Shown: one piece after another, positions 12,801 to 22,934 of the stretch
Layout of the letters: every line of letters begins with the position of its first letter
Numbering within the stretch: position 1 is the first letter of the stretch
Assembly (NCBI RefSeq): GCF_000327385.1
Contig: NW_008710315.1
Coordinates: forward strand, 929,966 to 993,965
DNA length: 64,000 bases
Source of the DNA: Lottia gigantea
Lineage: Eukaryota; Mollusca; Gastropoda; Lottiidae
Direction of reading: 5' to 3'
Notes under the pieces: generated by a model
What the model was told of the DNA's origin: nothing
The model's database searches: none
What the model saw: only the letters and a program-made list of their open reading frames with translations
Translations under genes and position numbers: made by a program

Positions 12801-12855
12801 AAAATGTCTAGGAACCAATATATTTGAAGTCTCAAAAGAAGAAAGTATTACGTGA
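637..12855 (+). CDS. ARHGEF7: Beta-PIX / Rho guanine nucleotide exchange factor 7, C-terminal part of gene
   Basis: Five coding exons (637-844, 5125-5217, 11315-11384, 11922-11976, 12730-12855) join in phase with GT/AG borders to give 183 residues plus stop; the SH3, DH and PH exons must lie left of the window. Segments in order: a linker with SCLRPFPPIRPS and KSPKAARK, close to the region after the PH domain in vertebrate beta-PIX; EDAFILEVIEAYHNSAKTR, the GIT-binding segment; PQVLVAEDEKIM; and LVDSVYALKDKVKDLEQ plus a charged heptad stretch, the trimerising coiled coil. In known biology beta-PIX activates Rac1/Cdc42, binds PAK through its SH3 domain and GIT through this C-terminus at focal adhesions. 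An optional exon lies at 7961. The last residues are EESIT rather than the vertebrate DETNL PDZ ligand. Homology was judged by eye against the remembered vertebrate protein. Confidence 0.88.
2676..2735 (+). repeat. End fragment of foldback family E
   Basis: The string GAAACTCTGAGTAATAACAA followed by ...TGTTTTTAATATTTC matches the right arm of the foldback element at 33.2-33.5 kb, which abuts the 51-bp satellite. Here no satellite monomer follows. Confidence 0.6.
2948..3241. repeat. Foldback MITE family F
   Basis: Arms of about 50 bp: the left arm contains GATAGAGCTCAATTGAGCC and the right arm its inverse GGCTCAAATTGAGCTCTATC, both followed inward by an AC/ATCACTTTTCA stretch. Single related arms occur near 6.81, 9.62 and 16.0 kb. 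No coding capacity. Confidence 0.6.
3610..3894 (+). repeat. MITE family A copy (internally deleted)
   Basis: Starts TTAAAGATGGGTTCCCCTAT and ends AAACCCATCTTTAA. At 285 bp it is shorter than the about 370-bp full copies; it lacks much of the segment just inside the right end. Confidence 0.85.
4426..4970 (+). mobile_element. hAT-like non-autonomous transposon with 8-bp target duplication
   Basis: The element runs 4434-4962, flanked on both sides by CTGTACAA (4426-4433 and 4963-4970). Ends TAGTGCTGG and CCAGCACTC are inverted repeats. Inside are tandem GATACGATACATATCAC-type 17-mers (about 4450-4590) and a direct duplication of about 87 bp (4622-4708, 4709-4795). No protein is encoded. An 8-bp duplication with a (T/C)AGTG-type end is the hAT signature. 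Confidence 0.82.
5125..5217 (+). CDS. ARHGEF7: ARHGEF7 exon: GIT-binding segment
   Basis: Acceptor TTTGTAG, donor GTAAGT. It encodes DDPKVYNEDAFILEVIEAYH then NSAKTRHTLTS; vertebrate beta-PIX has EEDAQILKVIEAYCTSAKTR at this place. Entry and exit both split a codon after its first base, so it can splice in frame either to the optional exon at 7961 or to the exon at 11315. Confidence 0.87.
5486..5576 (+). repeat. 24-bp tandem repeat, about 4 copies
   Basis: Repeats of ATGAATTTTCATTCTATTC plus AAATC, in an ARHGEF7 intron. Confidence 0.75.
5690..6260 (+). repeat. Degenerate minisatellite (AGTATCAAAGGGTAATATT-like)
   Basis: Some 25 loosely conserved copies of a unit about 20-25 bp long built from TTAGTATCAAAGGG. 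Intronic. Divergence between copies suggests an old array. Confidence 0.75.
7961..8145 (+). CDS. ARHGEF7: ARHGEF7 optional exon: cassette or alternative C-terminus
   Basis: The acceptor CTGCCAG joins in phase to the GIT-binding exon. Read to the stop at 8143-8145 it gives LDLTKLRLSDGSTSDGSAAS then a tail ending MAKAMKRL. A donor GTATGG at 8117 would end the exon at 8116; 7961-8116 is 156 bases (52 codons), phase 1 in and phase 1 out, so it could be inserted before the exon at 11315 without shifting the frame. The acidic Ser-rich text (SDGSTSDGSAASD, SPELDDYN) and a late Cys-Cys pair resemble the alternative C-terminus of the vertebrate isoform lacking the coiled coil. Which splice form is used cannot be told from sequence alone. 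Confidence 0.68.
8165..9000 (+). repeat. Degenerate 70-80-bp tandem repeats
   Basis: Copies of GTCCATTTTTCAAGACTTC plus an AAAATAG/GG tail start near 8224, 8303 and 8371, with a weaker copy near 8939. The third copy is split by the family A MITE at 8380. Confidence 0.65.
8380..8746 (+). mobile_element. MITE family A, full-length copy in a tandem repeat
   Basis: Ends are TTAAAGATGGGTTCCCTTAT and GTAACCCATCTTTAA. The host repeat reads GTCCATTTT before the first TTAA and GACTTC after the second, matching the uninterrupted neighbour repeats once one TTAA is removed. This supports a TTAA target-site duplication, a piggyBac-type feature. No coding capacity, so it would need a transposase from elsewhere. 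Confidence 0.85.
9064..9290. repeat. Family B foldback remnant
   Basis: AACTCTGTCCAATACCTTGA and the following CACAGAAGTTCATTAATGCA match the left arm of the copies at 20.66 and 36.86 kb. GATTGGCT-type copies follow; the right end is not clear. Confidence 0.5.
9774..9808 (+). repeat. (GATTT)n simple repeat
   Basis: Six perfect GATTT units preceded by GATTTT. A plain microsatellite in an intron. Confidence 0.9.
10060..10375. repeat. Family C palindromic MITE (diverged)
   Basis: Carries GTTCATCAGTGAACTTACC, AGCGTTTTTCAATAATTA and GATGAATATATACACTTATT in the same order as the copies at 26.7 and 57.4 kb. The ends (TAATACCTC / GAGGTAGTAT) are inverted. Confidence 0.65.
10575..10692. repeat. Imperfect palindrome, about 118 bp
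   Basis: Arms run from GTATTCTCGAAACGATCTTA inward to GATGTCCTAGA, and TCTAGGACATC outward to AGATCGTTTCGAAAATACAT, around a loop of about 20 bases. No other copy was seen, so its nature (short MITE or local inversion) is open. Confidence 0.65.
11315..11384 (+). CDS. ARHGEF7: ARHGEF7 exon: PQVL motif
   Basis: Acceptor CACGTTTTAG, donor GTAAGT. It encodes FHLNPQVLVAEDEKIMDVDG then LTE; vertebrate beta-PIX has PQVLLPEEEKI here. It receives one base from the previous exon and leaves two. Confidence 0.85.
11417..11780 (+). repeat. 135-150-bp tandem repeat, about 2.5 copies
   Basis: Units start at CTCATCTCRTRCTGC near 11420, 11555 and 11706 and share TCATCAGGACA and GGACAACAGTGATAAGTCAA. They lie directly behind an ARHGEF7 donor. 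Confidence 0.75.
11922..11976 (+). CDS. ARHGEF7: ARHGEF7 exon: coiled coil, first part
   Basis: Acceptor AATATTTTCAG, donor GTAAAT. It encodes TLVDSVYALKDKVKDLEQ; vertebrate beta-PIX has SLVDTVYALKDEVQELRQ. It ends on a codon boundary. Confidence 0.87.
12172..12551 (+). mobile_element. MITE family A, near full length
   Basis: Starts TTAAAGTTGGGTTCCCTTAT and ends GGAAACCCATATTTAA. One substitution in each end relative to the family. Confidence 0.85.
12730..12855 (+). CDS. ARHGEF7: ARHGEF7 terminal exon: coiled coil and C-terminus
   Basis: The acceptor is GATTTACAG. It encodes EQKKLKRDIDDERKERKKLE, then QIVKKCLGTNIFEVSKEESIT and TGA. Hydrophobic residues keep heptad spacing, continuing the coiled coil. 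Vertebrate beta-PIX ends DETNL, a class I PDZ ligand; the ending SIT here lacks the hydrophobic last residue. Confidence 0.87.
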   Translation, partial: EQKKLKRDIDDERKERKKLEQIVKKCLGTNIFEVSKEESIT

Positions 12856-15060
12856 TTGAGTGAACAGTCAATTTATAATGAACATTCTTTGAGCGTCAAT
12901 TTCTGTGTACATTTGTGGACAGCTATGTTTCGTCAAAATTTTATGATGGATTTTTATCATTGGTGTAAAATTTTTTATGTAAATTTTTACCATTGGGATA
13001 AAAGTTAATTGCAAAATATTTTGAGAAACACACTTTTTGTGCCAAGTTTATATTTTTACTTGGGTCTATAAGGGTTCAACTTCTCTGAAAATACATGTAA
13101 TGAAGAAAGCACTTTGGTCTAGGTTTATTCGAAGCTGTTCCTTGTATAATTTATTATGATCTGATGAATGTATTGGATGTACCCTTATACTGTTGATTTA
13201 CTTTGTAAATCCATATAAACTTTATTTATAATGTGGCAGAAAGAAGGATGTGAATTTCTATTTTTTTTCATTTTTTGTCGATCTATAATCCACTTAATAC
13301 TCAATTTTGAGAAGGTTGAATATTGCAGCTTTGTCTTTAGTAGTTCACATACTTGGCCTTGAACTTCTGATAGAGCACAGTTTCTCTTTCAGAGAGTTCA
13401 CATTGTCGTATTTAAAAATCAAATATTTCTTCATAATCTTGTGCCTTTTAAACACAGGGACAATGTCCCATAAAAAATTTTGTAATAATATTTTCTTTAA
13501 TATAACTTTGTATGCATATTGATAATTTTTGGTACATAATCACATTTAATGGTCATTGGATATATGTCCATCTTCAAAACTAGCAAAATATTTTTTCCAA
13601 AAATTGTTTCGAAAAACTGAACAAAACAAAGGGCTGAACAAATGTTAGTAGACATAATATTGAATGACTTTTAACATCAATTTTTGAGTGCAAAATGGAA
13701 GCCATTTTCTATGTCAAATAATCCCATTATTTGCTATGCATTATAACATTATTATGAATGGCATAATGAGTGGTTTGTATATCCCCCTAAAATAATGTAT
13801 ATATTGAATTTAACTGCTGAATATGAAAATAATGTACATTATGTATACATTATATTGTACTATTATTATTTCATTATTGTATTATTATTATTTCATTATT
13901 GTATTATTATTATTTCATTATTATTGTCTTATGTTCAATGATCACTTTTTGTCTATGCAATGTTGTAGAAATAAGATGTACATATTTTTTTTTACTCTCC
14001 CTTTGCTTATTAACTTGCATTTTTTTTCCATTTTCAAGTGCTATTTTTTTTTTATTATTCATTGATAAGAGTTCTCTTTGTAGCTCAAATGGCACTTTTT
14101 TTTAGTGTTTATTCTAAACTGCATGTATATCTTCAGTTAAGTTTGTTCTGCTTTTCAAGATCTAGAAAGGAACATCCTTTTCACACCATAAAAAAGAAGG
14201 CTTTCATAAATGGCTGGGCAAATAATATATACCATAGTCTGAAAGAAGAGTACAAAATGGTTGTGCTATTGGGGAAATTTATATAATTGGACTGTTTATG
14301 GTAAAGATATTATGCATATGAATAAAATGGAATATTCTTCATCAAACAAGGACTTCTGCTATTGAAGTAAAAGAGAAAAGGGGAAAACTCAAATGACTTC
14401 ATAGTGTCGGAAACGACCTTATAAACATAACAACATGGCAATGAAAGAAGGCAAAATGGCAGATCACAACATTGATTTGCGGTAATTTCAAAGGGAAAAA
14501 AACACAAAATTTATTTCACTGTGTTAAGTGTGCACTCCTTCTGTAAGGGGCCCATTTTGGGGTAAAAAAAAACCTGTGCATTACACATGGAAACATACAG
14601 TATATTTCCCCTTCCCAAAGACTCCAAATATTTAAACCTAACTTATAGACCCTAACATTGTTATTGTAGTTATTATTTATTTTCATGTATTATTTTAGGA
14701 TTTGGTTAGAATTCAGCTTTTTTATGATATTAATAATGATATAAATAACTTTTTGTTAAACAGGTCATTAGTTGATCTCATTAAAGTCATTTCATTAACT
14801 TTATTATTGTCTTTTATTTCATTAGATTTCTCCATGTCTGTGATGCTGTTTTAAGGGGCTGAGGTGGAAGTATACAATTAACTGAGGCCCTGTGTGCTTT
14901 TCAACAGGCCTGAAGCCAGATATGATTGTTTGGAAGGGAAAGTAATATATCCAAAGGGGCAATAGTGTATGGTGTTAGATGCAGTAATGGAATTGGTCAG
15001 TTTTCAGGGTGGGGTGATCCATTTTTAGGGTGACATTGCCCCCAACCCCTTACCGCCTCT
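12856..15060 (+). other. ARHGEF7 3' flank, AT-rich, no further gene
   Basis: The 3' untranslated region must begin here. The first good AATAAA I see is near 14320 (ATGAATAAAATGG), far from the stop, so the true cleavage site is uncertain. Short open frames at 13.3-14.5 kb are low-complexity (poly-T, TTATTATT) and look non-coding. Confidence 0.5.
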
Positions 15061-15089
15061 GTATCTACGAGCTTATCAAGATACTTAAT

Positions 15090-15430
15090 GGATTGAAAAA
15101 TGAAAAAGAGTAGGCTAATAACGCTGTTGTGCCCAGGTTTCCCCTCATTGCATACTGTATGGCATTGTCAATCTTTAATGGCCTCGACACATGAAAAAGT
15201 AGGATGTAGAACTACATTTAAAATGTCAGTGATGCAGGTGGGAGAGGCTGAACAAAATTATACTTAGTTCGAATGGGACAACAAATCTAGGCCCTGTGAG
15301 CTACAAATGGAAATTGAACAAGAGTATACTTTTGAAGCTGTCCTGGCAAAATTTTCCCTCATTGCACACTGCAGTGCACTGCCCTCTGACTATGGCAGAA
15401 AAGTAGGAGTTCATTCCATTGCAAGATGAA
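15090..15430 (+). repeat. Two degenerate SINE copies in tandem
   Basis: Both contain the body of the SINE at 56.1 kb: an AAAAGAGTAGGCT / ACAAGAGTATACT segment, then CCCTCATTGCA.ACTG, then AAAGTAGGA near the 3' end (about 15090-15235 and 15245-15430). The tRNA-like heads are missing or decayed. Confidence 0.6.
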
Positions 15431-15558
15431 ATTTGCCATGGGATTTAATACCCATATAAGCTGAATAAGATGTCCGACACAAGTGCATTCTATTCCTGTG
15501 AAGATAGAACCATCAAAGTCCTCTCTTAAACTAAATGTTACTGAGCTACCACTGTATT

Positions 15559-15780
15559 CCCTAAACCAGTGATTCCCAACCTTTTTCAGCCTTCACACCC
15601 CTGAAGCAATCACCTGGACCCCAAAAACTTTGTTTTATCCACATTTCAAGAAAGTGATGTGAGGTGCTTCCTCAATTCAAATAACTTCTTCTACTACACA
15701 AGTTGGCCACACCCCTGACACCCTAGTTCCACACCGCCAGGGGGTGAAAACACCACAGGTTGGGAACCAGGGCCCTAAAC
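15559..15780 (+). mobile_element. hAT-type MITE with perfect 8-bp target duplication
   Basis: CCCTAAAC lies at both 15559-15566 and 15773-15780. The element between (206 bp) starts CAGTGATTCCCAACCT and ends AGGTTGGGAACCAGGG. The middle is partly palindromic (TGGCCACACCCC). Relatives are at 18281 and 57841. Confidence 0.88.
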
Positions 15781-16899
15781 CATAACAAGATATCAAACAA
15801 CAACAAAGGGCAAGTCAATTAGTACATGTATTTTTAATACTTTTTGCTTGAAAAAAAATCACAAGTTATTATTAAGATATTTGAAATAAATATGATTGCA
15901 TGCATTAGATATGATTATATTTATCTGATAATAGAAAATTGTAACCATAATTCATATGAAATTTATATTATATTACATCTTTTACTGGTATATAGTCTCA
16001 ATATATTGACCTCAACAGCTGACAAAGTTCAAATTAAGCTCCCTGTACCACTTTTCAGATTAGTTGTGGAGTTATTCGATCAAATCTTCACAAAAAGATA
16101 GTCATTGTTTGATTAGTAGAATAGTCTAATGAGCTAGAACATATGTTGCATACAAATTTTGTCAGATCACGGATTGCATTAATATACCATAGGAAAAAAA
16201 AATAACAAAATAACCAGATTTGCATTTCAATACGATATATTTCTGGAAATGCATTAATTTTTCAAACTTATTGGTATTTTAGCACATTAAGAATAAGACC
16301 TAAGATATTCAAACTGAATTCTCTTCTCGCTACAAGAACTTGATCCTTGAATTTGAAGTTTGGAAAGTGATACAGGGTACTCTGTCGATAGGCCACATAT
16401 AAGACTATATGCCTTTCATACAAAAATGATACATCCATAACATACATATATAAGGCTAGTCTAAAACTTGATGACTCCTTCTTGACCACAGACAGTTATT
16501 TCATGGCAGATGTCCGCCATCTACAGTCAGAAAAATTTAATATAAATTTTCAATGATTCCTGACGAATGATAACAGTGAAAGAAATGAAGTTTGCATAAA
16601 TTGGCCTAAGAACGGTTGGTAATGCAAAAAATTCCCACAAAATATGCCAACAGTTTTACTAACGAAGCTGACAGACATTTGTCAATCAACAGCTACCAGT
16701 GGTGAGAAATGGTTCAACAAGTTCCAGACTAAAATAAGGCCTTTGAAAAGAACTCCAACTTTAAATTGTTCACTTGAGCTGACTTATTGGCAACTAAAGT
16801 AGGAACTGTATAGTTCACACTCGAGATCTAAAACTTCATAGAATTTTTAGAACTGTTTAAAATCTGCAAATTTTACATTAAGCTTACATACAGTATTAT

Positions 16900-17645
16900 C
16901 ATGATGTTAAATGAAATAATGAATTCATAATGTAATAATAATGCATCCATAATGTAATAAAACTCCATTAATTGTAATAATGTAATCATAATACATTAAT
17001 AATGTAACCATAATGATGTATCAATAAATTTATAATAATACATTAATAATGTAATAATAATTACACTAGTCATGTATTAATGAAGTAATGATGATGCATC
17101 AAAGATGTAATAATTGCATTTTTCCTAATTATATCAATGCAGTAATAATGAGTCATTAATAATTTCAAACTAATACATTAATAATGTAATCATTGCTTTA
17201 TTTATATATTCGTATTGTAGTAATAATGATTCATCAATAATTTTAAAATAATACATAAATAATGTAATAATTGCAGTATTCATATATTAATGTAGTAATA
17301 ATGATGCATCAATAATTTTAAAATAATACATTAATAATGTAGTCATTGCCTTATTCACATGTTACTGTATTGATAATGATGCATCAATAATTTCAAAATA
17401 ATACATTAATAATGTAATCATTTCATTATTCATATATTAATGAAGTAATAATAATGCATCAATAATTTAAAAATAATACATTAATAATGTAATCATTGAA
17501 TTATTCATATATTAATGAAGTAATAATGATGCATCAATAATTTAAAAATAATACATTAATAATGTAATCATTAAATTATTCATATATTAATGAAGTAATA
17601 ATGATTCATCAATAATTTTAAAATAATGCAATAATAATGAGCATC
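16900..17645 (+). repeat. AT-rich tandem array, about 75-bp unit
   Basis: Ten or so units holding ATGATGCATCAATAATTT, TAATACATTAATAATGTAAT and TATATTAATGAAGTAATA. Adjacent right-hand copies are about 75 bp apart; the left part is more degenerate. Confidence 0.8.
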
Positions 17646-17871
17646 TTTTACTGAATCAGATACACATTTTCTACAGACAAAATCTTTGTGATCACTGTGT
17701 ATTTTTTAAGCTTTCATAACCACACATTTCAAAGAATATATTTAAACATGTAGAGATATTCCAAATGCATTGCTTATCAATAGTTTTTAATATTAAAGAT
17801 TCTTGCTTTGAGAAATATAATTACAATGAATTGAAAATAACAATGGTATAAACTATAATTCTGACTCCAAT

Positions 17872-17957
17872 TGATGATGATTTTATGAATAATGATGATT
17901 TTATGAATAATGATGATTTTATGAATAATGATGATTTTATGAATAATGATGATTTTA
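17872..17957 (+). repeat. 18-bp tandem repeat, about 5 copies
   Basis: Nearly identical GATGATTTTATGAATAAT units. The 18-bp period keeps a frame open (IIIIHK on the - strand), but this is a repeat by-product. Confidence 0.9.
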
Positions 17958-18280
17958 AGATGTTTCTCACAAAGAAATGTCAATATTATTTGCATATTTT
18001 GGGTACAGAGGCAATTACTACATAAACGAATACAAGTAGTAGATATTGCCCTGTCTTATTCTGTTATAAGTTTTTATATAAAATTTCACAAAATTAAAAT
18101 CAGAATTTTTCACGAAATTTTTCAGAAATGAGAAATGGAAATTAAGCTTGTAGAGCGAATGATACATTGTACATTTTGAGTGAGAAAGCCCAATGAGAAT
18201 TGAAGCCATGAATAAGAATGAATATGAATGAATCAATGAATGCATAGATAGTAAATAGTGAGCAGAACAGTATATAGGTT

Positions 18281-18502
18281 TCCTGGTTCCCAACCTTTGG
18301 TACCTGTGAACACCCCCAGGGCCTCAAAGACAATCTGAATACTTGTGTTTAAATATTAGCGACAGATTCAAACCCAGTACAAACGATTTTTTAAGATTTA
18401 ACTATTCTCTTGGACTCTTTCTGTATATTTAGTGAAGGCATCACTTATGGCAGCCAAACAGAGGAAAGTGGTACCTCGAGTTGAAAAGGTTGAGAACCAA
18501 AG
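18281..18502 (+). repeat. hAT-type MITE, degenerate
   Basis: The left end CCTGGTTCCCAACCTTTGGT and right end AAAGGTTGAGAACCAAAG are inverted relatives of the element at 15567. A clear target duplication is not visible. Confidence 0.65.
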
Positions 18503-19390
18503 ATCTACAGGCAATAACAAGCTTAATTCTATATTTTTATAGAGTTGATTCACAGATTAAACCAAAGTCGTATATCAATATAACTTTTGAAGAAAATAAA
18601 TTTATATATTGTTTAATAAGTAGATTAATTGAAGATTCTATCTCCATTGCACCGTTTTTTGATACTGAAAGCATTGTGTTGAAATTTTTCATCAATTCAT
18701 AAACAAAAACAAGTTTGATTGCATTTAGAAGCGCTATATAAGGCATTATTTCAACATTTCTATATATGGGTGTGGCCTATTAAATGACAGACAAATGTCA
18801 TTTTATTTTGATTGACAATATTAATCCCACCTTTTGCATGTTCTTGACAAAATGTGAAGAACTGTCATACAATATAACAACAAATTTGCCTTGCCGAAAG
18901 CATACCTGTGTTTGTGTTCTCCTTACTAGAAAGGAGTGGTCTAATTTAAAAGACTTTGATTGACATATTTAGTCCCGCCTTTTGCATGTCTTTGGCAACA
19001 AGTAATATAACAAGTTATTCTTCAAGCAAGTGCATAATAAAATAGCTGTTTATTCACAGTAGATTTTTGCATGAAGATCAGGAATTGAAAATATTGACAG
19101 GAAGCGAGTCTTATTTTGCAATCCTGTAAGTCTGAATATTGTCAGGAATTGATAATATTGTAGGGAATCGAGTCTCTTTTAGGAATATATTAACATAACA
19201 TGGTATAATGAAGCATTTGTCTAGCATGAAAATCTGCAATTTACTTTATGAGCATACAATTTACTTAAGACTATTTGCAAGGGTAGATTTACATGTACAG
19301 TTGAAACTTTAATGTTGAACCAACCATAGTGTCTGTGACTGAAGAACTTAGAAAGTCATGAACCAAATAATTTCAAAATATCTGAATGTA

Positions 19391-19737
19391 TTAAAGGGAC
19401 AGGTAGGCCATTTTTTTGACCAATCATATTTTAGTCTCAGAAACTGGAATTTTTTAGCTGAGCTAATTAGTAATAGTGTTCACAACTCACCGTCGAAATT
19501 TGAGCCTTCAAATCCGTGTGTGTCGTGAATTTTCTGCAATTGAATGTCAAAATGACGACTCATGATTATATAGAAAAGACACATATATAGAAATAGTGAG
19601 TAAAATTCCTACGGTTGAGATATTGTTGAAGGAATTATGTGATTTCCCTACATTTCTAGTACCGGTACTTCTAAAGATTATTTAAATATATTCCAGACTA
19701 AAATCAACCCCCAAAATGGCAAACTTGTCCCTTTTAA
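19391..19737 (+). repeat. MITE family D
   Basis: Begins TTAAAGGGACAGGTAGGCCA and ends ATGGCAAACTTGTCCCTTTTAA, inverted ends with outer TTAA. Inside: AACTGGAATTTTTTAGCTGA and GTGTTCACAACTCACCGTCG. Copies at 32.8 (-), 42.7, 45.2 (-) and 58.7 kb (-), and a short derivative at 27.97 kb. Confidence 0.8.
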
Positions 19738-20363
19738 CATACTTAATATCAACCAATAGAACTCTTAATTCAATTGATTCTATGTGTTCAAGGATAATTT
19801 TAGCGAAACTTGACAAAACTTTATCAAATCCAGAATTTTAAAAAAACACTCGTAGTTTAGATATTTTTTCCCTGTCTACCAATCTAATTACAGTTAGATA
19901 ATTTGTTTCGTATTTATCAATTTTGTCTTTCTCCATTGTAATCTAACGAGATTTATACCACAGTCACATACTAATGATGTTTCAAGCTATTTATAGCAGA
20001 CAATCACGCGCCACTCTTCCACCAATTAGAATCACTTTCACAAGCAAGTATCAGCAGTCTCATTATCTCATTGGTAATATCGCCCATAGACACGCATTCT
20101 GCATGATGCTCTGTGATTGGTTGAAATGAACGTTAACGTTACACAGTATTGGTATAAAGTTTTTAAGATTACGTTGGTGAGAGAAAAAAATAACGAATAA
20201 CATAATTTAATTGCCTGTTTACAATCTCCAGATGAAAAAGATTGTATTAATGTAAATCCACCCTAGCTAGTTTCAGTCACGTAGCCATATTATAATCTCT
20301 GAGCTCGTAAAGAATGCTGAAAATAATAAGTTAAGAGTCCAATATTCTAGTTGAAGCTGTGGG

Positions 20364-20573
20364 TCAGAAGTCTGGTGGTAAGGTAAAAGGTTTAACAAGA
20401 TACAGTCTTTCTGATTCAGATTTAAAGATAGGATGTCTTCTATAATGATCTATCATTTCTTCTAAATCATTAAACTTCTGGGGTCCGATCTCGTATTTTT
20501 CTTCTTCGTTAATTTGTACACGAAAATGTTTATTTTTAGTCGGTGCTTTTAACACAACTGTAAAATGCCCAGT
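20364..20573 (-). CDS. NCK1: NCK exon 2: SH2 C-terminal half and stop
   Basis: A pyrimidine-rich acceptor TTTTCTTTTTCAG precedes ACTGGGCATTTT. It encodes [20 protein letters not shown], then an [13 protein letters not shown] segment, and ends [11 protein letters not shown]. It joins exon 1 in phase 0 inside the SH2 domain (RDSEST|TGHFTV). Confidence 0.94.
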   Translation of the reverse strand, partial: TGHFTVVLKAPTKNKHFRVQINEEEKYEIGPQKFNDLEEMIDHYRRHPIFKSESERLYLVKPFTLPPDF

Positions 20574-22313
20574 CTGAAAAAGAAAAGAAACAAATTTTGA
20601 AATGATATTATGCAACATAACAATGAATAAAGATTCCACTTCAATGTCAAGTTATGACAAACTCTGTCTAATACCTTGACATCATTATATCACAGAAGTT
20701 TGTAAATGCAATGATTTGATTGGATTTTATGCTAGCAAATACATCCAATCAGAGCCAATAATGGGAAGGTGGTAAACAATATCGCTGCGGCTCTGATTGG
20801 CTGTATTTGCTTTACAATACCTGGTAATTGCAATAGCTTCACATTGATTATAAAATATGAATTGTCCAAGAATATCCAAATGCATGATCCTGTAGGGGGG
20901 ATAATTCATACCCATTTACAACAGTTATTTTTTAACTTGTAAAGTTTACAGCTCAGTTGATAGGGCTGAAGAGGAACGAAGACTTATACAAGGTTACTAG
21001 ACTTTTGCATGACTTTTTCAAAATTTAGCTACGGACAAGATGGCAAATATACTTTAAAAGAATGGTATTAGAGATTTTCCAGTACAATATAATAAAGAAG
21101 CAAATCTTCTGAAACTGAAACATGTACCGGTATGCAATTTTGAGCTTTGTCAAAGCTTACATATTTTTTTTATATCCTGTTTTAAACATAAACTTGGCAC
21201 TACAGAAGCCAATACCAAAGTGACAAAATAACAATCAACACTAACACACAAAAGAATAAATTGTTAAAAGACACTAAAACTTACAGTAGATTCACTGTCT
21301 CTAATTAAAAAGTCACCATTGTCACCATATTTACCCAGTAAATCCTCACATTGTTGGCGAGTAATACGTCCATAATACCAATGTTTTTCTGATAATGGTC
21401 CCGACACGTGAAATTGTTTCCGACCCCCCTGTCCCGAGGAGGAGGCGTTAGATAAACTACTGGTAGATTCCGATTGAGGAGTACATGAGCTAGTTACACT
21501 TGTGGCCCTTTCACTACCAGCAGCATTGACATTGTCATCTAGAATTTGAACGTAACTCCGTGGCACGAGTCCGATTTCACCACGACTGTTCCGTGCACGC
21601 CACCACTCGGGGTCTTCCACGGGTTTGTCCACAATTTCTAACCTTTCACCCTTTTCAAAACTTAATTCCTCCTTATTTGAACATTTAAAAGGGTAAAGAG
21701 TAATGACTATGTCTAACGATTCTTGACTTAAAGTTTCTGCACCAGCTGCCGTCCAATACTGTACATTGTCAGCTTCTTCGTTTCCATTGGTATTGATGTC
21801 CACATAATTTGACGGAAACCACCCAACTGTTCCATCGTCTTTTTGTCCCTTCCACCAACCATCGCTTGATTTTTCAACCACAACGATAGTTTCGCCCTTC
21901 ATCAAGGACATTTCGTCCGTACGTTGTGCAGTGTACATGTACTTGACTGTAGCTGGTTCGTATATAACTTGTGCAGTGGCATTATTTTGTGGTGGTGTGC
22001 GGTGTGATTGATTTCTGTGCGCATCTCCATTTCGCAATGATGGCGATGCACACGTCACGGCTCCTCGTTCACGCTGATCCTTCTTACTCCTTCCGATAGA
22101 ATGTTTTAAGGATGTTAACAACCCTACTTTGGGTTTGACACGTTTAACATAATTTGAGGGCACATATCCTGATTTGTTCCCAGTATTTTGAACTTTCCAC
22201 CAATCCTTGCTATCATCCAACAACGTCAATCGCTCATTTCTTTTGATATTCAATTCCTGAGTATTTTCAGCTTTATAATCATATTTCGCTACGACTATCA
22301 CTTCCTCCGCCAT
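20364..22313 (-). CDS. NCK1: NCK adaptor protein (three SH3 domains and one SH2 domain)
   Basis: Two exons (22313-21285 and 20573-20364) give 412 residues. SH3-1 is about 3-60 (ALYDY-like [28 protein letters not shown]). SH3-2 is about 118-174 ([31 protein letters not shown]). SH3-3 is about 201-258 ([32 protein letters not shown]). The SH2 domain is about 311-405 ([17 protein letters not shown]), with Arg338 as the phosphotyrosine-binding Arg. NCK links tyrosine-phosphorylated receptors to PAK, WASP and other actin regulators in the cytosol. Vertebrate NCK1/2 are about 380 residues; the extra length is in linkers. The start is ACATGG at 22313, just after a possible acceptor CTTCAG, so a non-coding first exon probably lies further right. 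NCK1 and NCK2 are vertebrate paralogues, so the symbol is by family. Confidence 0.95.
20655..20930. repeat. Family B foldback copy
   Basis: AACTCTGTCTAATACCTTGA, then CAGAAGTTTGTAAATGCA, then inverted CCAATCAGAGCC / GGCTCTGATTGG around a short loop, and a decayed right arm (ACAATACCTGG). It lies just upstream of NCK exon 2 in the NCK intron. Confidence 0.65.
21285..22313 (-). CDS. NCK1: NCK exon 1: start codon through SH2 N-terminal half
   Basis: 343 codons from [13 protein letters not shown] to FLIRDSEST, followed by the donor GTAAGT. All three SH3 domains and the linkers are in this one exon. The Ser-rich linker at about 270-300 precedes the SH2 domain. Confidence 0.95.
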
Positions 22314-22934
22314 GTTTCATTAACCTGAAGATATAGATTGTACAAAAATGATTAAACATTGACTTGATTACAGAGGTGATTTACTCCGGCCAGAGATTAG
22401 AAGGAGTAAATTCAGATTTGTTTTCAAATATTTTAGTTTAATTTGTGAAAAATTCATGGGAATTCCTACAAAATGCCCTGAAGACATCAATTTTTAGCAA
22501 AATTTACCTATGAACATCATTCCATTCATAAAAGAAAATATATGAATATATTTACATTAGCTATTGTTTTGTCCAATGTACTAATACAAATTCGTGTGGC
22601 GTCTATATCACCATAATTTGCATCATCACCAAAACATTAGGCAAAGTTATTTTAACCAATGACTTCATTATTCATTGACATCATTGTATCAAATAGACGG
22701 TAAACAATCATGTCAGTAGTCCCAAACGTTGAGACGTAAAGAAATAGGCCCTACTTAAATTCATACTATAGTCTTTTTATCAAAATTTGAATGTCTTGAA
22801 AACGTAAATATTGCGCATTTATTCAATTTTAGAACCAACCTTTGTCCTGATATACGACCATAACCGCCATAGGAAAACAGTTTATTGTTTAACTAAGAGC
22901 TGTAAGCTAATGTACCCCTTATTTAGCCAATGCC

